A stretch of 64,000 nucleotides of DNA from Endothia cerciana (taxonomy: Eukaryota > Ascomycota > Sordariomycetes > Diaporthales > Cryphonectriaceae), in the NCBI GenBank assembly GCA_026119935.1, contig JALRMH010000065.1, positions 104,303 to 168,302 on the forward strand, given 5' to 3'. Shown piece by piece: positions 57,186 to 64,000 of the stretch (within the stretch, counting starts at the first letter, position 1; each line of letters starts with the position of its first letter). The position numbers and the translations under genes were made by a program. The notes under the pieces were generated by a model. The model worked only from the letters and a program-made list of their open reading frames with translations. It searched no databases and was not told where the DNA came from.

Positions 57186-59389
57186 TCACGACCTGACGCG
57201 GCAAGCCCTCAGCGTTGAGCCCGTTTCGACAGGGCCAGTAGAACGGGCCCATGAGGTGGGAGTCAAAATGGGCTGATAAAGCGAGTGACACAACGGATCG
57301 GAGACCGACGTCGGAGTGGATCGGCGAGCTGGTACTGGTCGGACCGCGAGCGTCATTTTGATCTCCTTGAGGGGATCTTGAGTCGTCATCTGTCCGTCAC
57401 GGCGGATGAGCATAGAAGGGAAGCGAATCTTGGTCTGCGTCGGTTCTGTCAGCATTGAATAAGTCCCCCCCCCCCCCTCCTTTGCCCCCGGGAAAGCACG
57501 GCCCGCGACGAGACTTACATCCGCTAGCGAACTGGCATATTTGAAGCCTAGGTCCTGAGCTATGAACATCAGTCGGCCTACGGCCCATTCGCACTGCTCG
57601 TCTGTGGTGAAGTCACAAGTCCTGACGATACTCAGTGGCCAGGAGGCCATGAGGCCGCCCACCATCTTGGACTGCACATCGGAGCCACACAGGAAACCGC
57701 CAGGCTTGACGCCTCGGGATGCCTGCTCGCCCCCATCGAAAGCGCCCAGCAGGAACGGGACGGCGGAGATCAGGTCGGCGGTGAGGGTCTTGATGGTCTG
57801 AACGGCTGTCGTGTATTCCGGGGCCAGGCGATAGTCGGCCGGCGAGCAGATCCAAGCGGTGACGCGGATGAGGAGGGAACACAGGATGATGCGCGAGGCC
57901 CGCGTGCCGTTCCACATGGACGCTATCACAACATCATCATAGACATCCACGCGGCCGGGGAAGACGGGCGCGTTCTTCAGCCCTCCGTCTCCGACAGGTC
58001 TATCCTCGTAAGTACAGTGTTCGGTACTGACACTCAGCGGGCAGGCCAGCAGACCATGAGGCGATCTGGTGGTCCAGGTCCTTGATCTCTTGGAGCATCT
58101 CCAACATGATCTCGAGGCCGTCGTCGTTACGGGGAAGAGTTGCCATCAATCTCATCACTTCAGCGCGGAGGTCGCTTATCTCGAGGCAGAAACGTTGAGA
58201 GCGCATGCCGGCAGGGTCGCGGATCTCGGTCTCCCGCAGCCACCAGTTTACGCCCATGGCTGGTGCAGTCCCGGACGAAAGCGTGCGTGCAATCTACCGA
58301 CCGGTCAGTGACGTGTGCACAACCTAACAAGAGGACGCGTCTGGATCACACACAATAGTAACGCGGACGGCATTGAATAAGCGCATCGAGTACTTATCCC
58401 TGAGCATCTCGTGTCCTCGTTGCTGGATAATGTGTATGGCGCCTTCGATATGGGTGCGCCATGCCAGCAGGCCCATCTCCTTGCTCGCCGTGATTTTCTG
58501 AGCATCGGAAGTCAGCACTTGACCGCAGCATTGCAGAGGGTGCCAGAGCAGACCTCAAAAAAGGATAGCAGCAGCACGGAGGCCAAGGTTGCATCTGTCT
58601 TGCAGCGGACGGGATCCTGCAGGGCGTCGGCCACAGCCCTGATAGCCCTGGTATGTTGAAAAAATGAGACGCGTACCAAGTCCCTGCTGGCGGCCTTTTC
58701 GCGGTTGCTCATCGCGGCGAGACCACATGCACTGTAGGCGAGCTGGAAAGGGCTGTTCGGGTCGGTCTCGAAGCGGAGCAAGGGCACCAGATAGTCCGGA
58801 TAGCCGACCTGCTGGCCGGCCTGGCCAGGGAGCATGATGAAATGAGACGCGAAGTAATGTGAGGCATGCTGATCCAGAGGGATCGCAGGAGGGGCGACCG
58901 GAAAGGTCGTCTCGAGGGCCGACTGGCGGGGAGATGCGGCTGATGCTGTGGTATCCGTGGGCGACGTCGAGGCGCGAGGCGCGAGGCGCGACAACACACC
59001 AGGCGACCATTCCCCCTTGACCTGGCCGTCCGGGACGGCCTCGGACTGTATGATCGTGCCGCCGTTCTCGGCCGTCCTCTTTGCGGCGTTTTTCTCTGCC
59101 TGCCGCTTTGCACGCTTGGCAGTCGCCTGTGTCTCGTCTCGATGAAGAATGTCAAAGTCGGAGCGGTACCCGCTGCAATGGCGGCGAGATCTGATACACT
59201 GGTTGCAGATAGGCTTCGTCTCGTCGCACTTGTGGTCCAAATATAACTGTCAATTGGACGATCCCCCGGGAGAGAGTGGAATAGAAGACGTTGCCATCAG
59301 TGCGGAGAGGCACTCGTGACAAAGCGCACCTTTATCCTCCTAGTCCGACATGTGCGACAGCCCGTTGAGGGCTTCCCGCAGTGCACCAT
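57186..59389 (-). CDS. Zn(II)2Cys6 transcription factor, probable frameshift
   Basis: A fungal binuclear-cluster regulator. Exon 1 (59389-59330) encodes MVHCGKPSTGCRTCRTRRIK. A GTGCGC..AAG intron joins it to CDETKPICNQCIRSRRHC in exon 2 (59228-58554), completing CX2CX6CX6CX2CX6C. A basic region follows, then the fungal regulator domain with LPGQAGQQVGYPDYLVPLL and YSACGLAAMSN. Exon 3 (58497-58354) gives KITASKEMGLLAWRTHIEGA. Exon 4 starts at 58293 and reads to PAECQYRTL. There the frame must change: the continuation FPGRVDVYDDVVIASMWNGTRAS lies one frame over, with no credible intron between. The C-terminus is also uncertain: it may run to 57186 or splice at GTAAGT (57518) and stop at 57386. 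It is probably a decayed or mis-sequenced copy; the DNA-binding half looks intact. Confidence 0.8.
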
Positions 59390-61730
59390 TTTATATCTGT
59401 GCCGCTAGATTCCTGGCACGCCGGAACAGCTACGCCGGAGACACAAATGCTTCCGGGTCGAGGAGGCAGCCGCAGGACGTGAGAAGGAACCCAGCAGCCG
59501 TCATCAGACAGACAAAAGAGGATCAAGTTGTCAGAGTGTACAACGGCTACCCGTACGATAACAGTAGCGGTGTATGAACGTTTGTAAAGAGAGCTGAGGA
59601 AACAAAGATAGAGGCGAAGGGCTTCTACTAGTGACACTATCGACGGGTCTATGCCGGTTCTGGTCGGAAAAGCCGCTGCAAGATGCGCACGGATGTCGAG
59701 ACAGATCACCGAGGACCTCAGGGGATGAGAAGCTGGCCAGTTGACAGCCGCGCCTGGCCGGTGCATCACAGCAAGGATGGCTTTTGAGAGCCTGGTCTCA
59801 TCCGAATTCTGCGACCTGGGTCAAGTCTCGGGTCCTCCAGCACTCCCTCGGTGCTTGTCGTTGGTGCATTTCACACATATATAGAGCCTCTCTTATATGA
59901 TGGCATAGAAACATCCTACTGCCATGACAACTGACTATTTCTGACAGGCAGGCCCTCCAGGCGCATTGTCGTAGCCCCAAGACCGCCAGTCTCGACATAT
60001 CCCCAGATCTGACTGTCTGTGTGATGCAATATCTCATCTCATTCAGCAAGGGAAGGGGGCGGGTCCTCGACGGTACAGTAAGTGACGGTAAAGGCCCGGG
60101 CGCAAGGGAGCCCGATTACGAGACAGAGACAGAAGTCGATCCGGCGGCAGCGAAGATAATGAAAGTACTGCTCCAGACATTCATTCTCAGGTAAACAAGA
60201 AGATGAACGCGGACAACCTCGTGAAAGCGGAATAGGACCTCACCGTTGCGAGCCGAGAACTCTGAACTCGTCCCGAAAGTACATATCCAGGTCGAGCGAA
60301 CGATCTAAAAGTCGCGCTCTGAAGGAACAGCCGGACCAGGCTGACATTCATAGCTACCAATCAGCGGCTTTACTACTGGATACTATATAAGTTAACACTC
60401 GAACGCTCCAGGGTACTAAGATAAATTATAGTAAGTGCTTTGCCGAAACATACCATATATAGACATGAGTACTAGGGAATATATCTGTGACACAGAATAG
60501 CGAGTGATTCCGCCCCGTTAGCCACACTGGCTTCTCTGTTATTTCACGAGACACAATGTTTGACAGTATCGTGGCTGTATCTTTATATTATGAAGTGGAT
60601 CTTGTTCCATGATTTCTCTGCTGCGGGCCAGTAGGGGGGGGAGGGGGGAGGCGGGAGGCGGGGACACGATCAACTAATGTAGAGTAACAGTGAATAAAGA
60701 CAACCCGCCATCCTGACTAGTATATTACACGTGACACCTTTCAGATTGAGATACCTAAGTGCCTTAAAGCGTGATGTCCTTCGTCGGCTCACGAGGTTCA
60801 AGTCGGCACTCTGGCACCTGGTGGCCAGCCGATAAGACATTGTTAGTTTGGGAGGCGGCCTTTGACTATCGACGGCCTCATCAGTGGTCATGAGGGCCGG
60901 CAACGGCAGCTATAGAGTGACAGCCGGCTGCAAGGGCACGCGTCACCTGCCCAATGCTTTGGTCGAACCCGCGCTATTGCCTGGCAGACCTATAATCTGA
61001 CAGGATCATCTCGCTTTTCGGTGAGGAGGGAGGCTAGATACACGACGTACGATGGTGAAGACGCCGCCCGTGTGCCAGCCCTTGGCAGCAGTGTGTATAC
61101 ACCCTTCGAGCCCTACACCACACTTTGGGGGGACATCGCATGTGTATCCGTAGAGGACTTGGAGCTCATTACTGTGATGCTGCCACAGACGCCTGAATGC
61201 CGAGTTCCCGTAACCCGCAGACAAGGGACTGCTAATCAAATGGGTTTCCCTCCCCCCCACATCTTTAGGTCTGGACCCTCTGATCTGGGGTTTATGGAGT
61301 ATCCTTGAACTTTTTCCTACCTGCTCGTGCGGTTCCCCCGCAGCCCGGCTGCGAGATCATGCAGGTCCGCCGGCCACATGACGGGCAGAAAACCTGGATT
61401 GAGACAGGTTCGTCTTACTTTTGCATGTCCCCACAACAAGATCTCGGGTCGGGCAGAAGCATCTCGACCGGTCACGTCCCACGAGAACCAAGGGAAAAGA
61501 AACATGAAAAATTGGTCATGCCTCGGTGTAATTGGTGTTGTACCGCCGAGGACGTGCGGAGGCCTATATGATGGTGGATACCTATAAAGGACCCCCCCCC
61601 CCCTTCCGCGGGCTACTTACTCGCAAAAGTAAATACAGCTGGGATTATTCCTGGGAGGGAAGACAGCGCCTGACCTGACCTGAGAAAAAAGTAATCTTTA
61701 CCCTCATCCTCTCCTCTGCCCTTCATAATC
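59390..61730. other. 2.3-kb spacer
   Basis: No gene is supported. The DNA from about 60150 to 60800 is relatively AT-rich. The left end is the promoter of the Zn2Cys6 gene. The right end, with a poly-C tract near 61588-61602, is the promoter of the carboxylesterase. Confidence 0.55.
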
Positions 61731-63611
61731 ATGGTCTGGCTTCCTGGCTCTGGGCTTGCCCTCGCGGGTCTTATAGGAGGACTCTTGACCCCCCAGGACG
61801 AGGCCGTGGATGTTGCCGTCAGTCTAAACTACTCGACCTACGTTGGCACGGCACAGAGCGGAACTGGTGTCACCCAATGTACGTCCCCTGGAAAGGAGGA
61901 GTGATCTCTCCTCACTACAACATCCTGGGCGCGAAAATGCCCTGCCCCTGAGAGAAGCCGGGTTCAAGCCCTCAAGGCACCCCCTCCTCCCCCCCCAACC
62001 TCTGTGTTCTGCGCCCTCGGGATCTCAGTGAACTGATCTGATGTTCTGACGGCCGAATAGGGCTTGGTATTCGCTACGCAGCGCCGCCTCTCGGGGACCT
62101 CCGCTTCGCGCGTCCCCAGGACCCTCCGGTCAATCAGACCACCCAGCTCGCGGATCAGGTACGTCCGTGCGGGAGTGCTCCCCGGGTATCAACGTGGCAG
62201 GCTGCTCACAGGGGGGGGGGGGGCGTCTTAGCACGGCCCTTACTGTCTCGGCACGAACAGCCCGTCCAGTAACACCGCCACGTCGGAGGACTGCCTGTTC
62301 CTCGACGTGTACGCGCCCTCGAACGCGACGACGAGGTCGAAGCTGCCCGTCTACCTCTTCATCCAGGGGGGCGGCTTCAACACCGACAGCAACCCGGACC
62401 TGAACGGGACCGGGCTCGTCAGCGGCAGCGGCAACAACATCGTCGTGATCACGTTCAACTACAGGGTCGGCCCGTACGGGTTCCTGACCGACGGCGGCGA
62501 CATCCCCCCCAACAACGGGCTCTTCGACCAGCGGAAGGTGATGGAGTGGGTCCAGGCCCACGTCGCGAGGTTCGGCGGCGACCCGGGCCACGTCGTCCTG
62601 GGCGGGGACTCGGCGGGCGCCGCGAGCGTGAGCCTGCACCTGGTCGCCTACGGGGGCAGGGACGACGGCCTCTTCCACGCGGCCGCGGCCGAGTCGGTGT
62701 CGTTCGCCACCGTGTACACGGCCGACGAGTCGCAGTGGCAGTACGACAACCTGGCGATCCGGCTGGGCTGCGTGGGCAACAGCACCCTGGCCTGCCTCCG
62801 GTCGAAGACGGCCGTCGAGATCCAGGACGTCAACTACAACATTCCCTTCCCGGGCGCTGCCGCACCGCCGCTGTACATGTACAACCCGGTGATCGACGGG
62901 GACCTCATCCGGGACGTCACGTATGCGTCCTTCGAGCAGGGCAGGTTCATCAAGGTCCCGGTGATCCTCGGGGACGACACCAACGGGGGCACCATCTTCA
63001 CCCCCTCCAACACCAGCACCCTGCAGGAGAGCAACATGTTCATCAAGAACCAGTTCCCGTTCGTCTCGCTGGAGGACTTTGGCCGGATCAACGAGCTGTA
63101 CCCGAACCCGGACACGACCTGCCCGAACGCCGGCTGCTACTGGCGGCAGGTCAGCAACGTCTACGGGGAGATGCGCTACATGTGTCCCGGCCTGTACATG
63201 TCGTCCAAGTTCCTCCAGTACGGGGTCCCGCAGTCGTACGCGTACCGCTGGGACGTCGAGGACCCGGCCGAGGAGGCCGAGGGCTACGGGGTCGAGCACA
63301 CGGTCGAGCTGAACGCCATCTGGGGCCCGGAGAACACAAACGGGGAGTCCCCGGCGAGTTACTATCCCGGCGGGGTCAACGAGCACGCCGTGCCTGTCGC
63401 GCAGGGGTATTGGACCTCGTTTATCAGGACCTTTAACCCAAACACATATCGGCTTCGCGGCACCGCAGAGTGGATACCGTGGAACGAGACCGCGCAGGGG
63501 AGGTTGTTGTTCTCGACGGGAGGAGGCACGGGCATGGAGAACCTGGCTGGGTCAGACCTGATGACGAGGTGTGATTTTTGGTACGGCATCGGGACAGACA
63601 TCCGGCAGTAG
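61731..63611 (+). CDS. type-B carboxylesterase/lipase, catalytic Glu replaced
   Basis: Three exons (61731-61878, 62061-62158, 62232-63611) give 541 residues. A hydrophobic N-terminus (MVWLPGSGLALAGLIGGLL) suggests secretion, and NxT/S sites are common. The fold markers run in order: QWLGIRYAAPPLGDLRFARP across the first junction, SEDCLFLDVYAP, the oxyanion-hole FIQGGGFN, then FNYRVGPYGFL. The nucleophile elbow is VLGGDSAGAAS with Ser209. VEHTVELNAIWGP carries the likely catalytic His. In the family the third residue, Glu, sits in a DxxNEGTxF motif. Here the codon at 62985-62987 is GGG, so the text is DDTNGGTIF (Gly334). Other conserved parts look intact. It may be an inactive or changed esterase. 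Splice sites are GTACGT..TAG and GTACGT..TAG. Confidence 0.92.
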
Positions 63612-64000
63612 AGCTGGGGGGGAGGGGGGGAGTCCTTCTGGGTATGAATTCTAGCTAGTGGGTACGTGTCGGTAATTGGTAATGAGTGATGAAATTCGTC
63701 GTAAAAATTGTGAGGCACGTCCCAATCCCATACATAGTTGTTTGAGCATCATCATGCCCCAATGCGTTTGACCTGAGACCCAGTGCAGGCCATGCCCCAG
63801 CTTCGACCTCTCACCGGCTCGAACCAGCACAAATGGAAACACCAGACTTGTGTTTCCTGAAAGCCCAAGGGCCTCTGATGGAAGGGGGAAGGGGGAAAGG
63901 GGGGGGGGGGGGGTCACGGAAAAACCGGGTGGTTTTGGGTGAGTTAAGAAAGGTTAGGCCCCAACAAAAAAAGGGGTTTGCCCGGGGGTGGGGCGAAGGC
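63612..64000. other. right end, probably low-quality sequence
   Basis: The 3' flank of the carboxylesterase. From about 63895 the text is a chain of homopolymer runs (a G run of about 16 and many doubled or tripled letters) typical of poor base calling at a contig edge. No gene is seen. Confidence 0.55.

Noticed and set aside
62130..63386. Minus-strand open frame of 418 codons
   Set aside because: Antisense to the carboxylesterase; Arg/Val/Asp-rich with no family pattern.
40083..63611. Idea of a secondary-metabolite or catabolic cluster
   Set aside because: The monooxygenase, regulator, protease, xylanase and esterase are far apart, with ICE2 among them; no backbone synthase or shared pathway is seen.
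1..64000. CRISPR arrays, phage, viral or intact transposon genes
   Set aside because: Only simple repeats were found; there are no spacer arrays, integrase, reverse transcriptase or transposase domains. The genome is eukaryotic.

Overview
The window is nuclear DNA of a filamentous ascomycete (Pezizomycotina), most likely a sordariomycete. The evidence is the gene content (a SepH/Cdc7-type septation kinase, ICE2, a Zn(II)2Cys6 regulator, a GH10 xylanase, an endothiapepsin-like protease), many short introns of about 45-110 nt with GT..AG ends and CTGAC-like branch points, GC-rich codon use, long spacers with simple repeats, and an intron-containing tRNA-Lys. The genus cannot be named from the sequence alone. 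No bacterial, viral or intact transposable-element genes were seen.

Layout. 1-2489: no gene. 2.5-7.3 kb: a FAR1-like DNA-binding protein (-), a coiled-coil protein (-) and a conserved hypothetical (+). 7.8-10.5 kb: transketolase (-, five exons). 12.4-13.4 kb: a C2H2 zinc-finger protein (-). 16.5-18.3 kb: an MFS anion:cation symporter (+). 19.7 kb: tRNA-Lys(CTT). 21.3-22.5 kb: an alpha/beta hydrolase (+). 22.6-24.9 kb: a DUF218 protein and dihydrofolate synthase in close tandem (-). 25.9-27.7 kb: a fungal hypothetical (+). 30.4-35.3 kb: sepH (+, eight exons). 36.8-37.6 kb: a Gly/Ser/Asn-rich secreted protein (-). 40.1-41.2 kb: a GH10 xylanase with an internal deletion (-). 43.0-44.4 kb: ICE2 (-). 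46.0-48.3 kb: a phenol-hydroxylase-type FAD monooxygenase (-, seven exons). 50.5-52.0 kb: a secreted aspartic protease (-). 52-57 kb: a gene-poor stretch. 57.2-59.4 kb: a Zn2Cys6 regulator (-), probably frameshifted. 61.7-63.6 kb: a secreted type-B carboxylesterase (+). The last ~100 bases look like poor-quality sequence.

The genes do not form one pathway. The left half holds housekeeping genes (pentose phosphate, folate, septation signalling). The right half (37-64 kb) is more accessory: secreted enzymes, an aromatic hydroxylase and a regulator, with wide spacers and several damaged or divergent copies. The most notable observations are a GH10 xylanase that has lost its catalytic nucleophile segment, a carboxylesterase with Gly at the usual catalytic Glu position, a 202-codon open frame continuing in phase past the sepH stop, a ~70-residue insertion in the aspartic protease, and a free-standing FAR1-type domain. 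No convincing new multi-gene system was found. Exon coordinates were derived by hand from splice sites and reading frame, so they are predictions.
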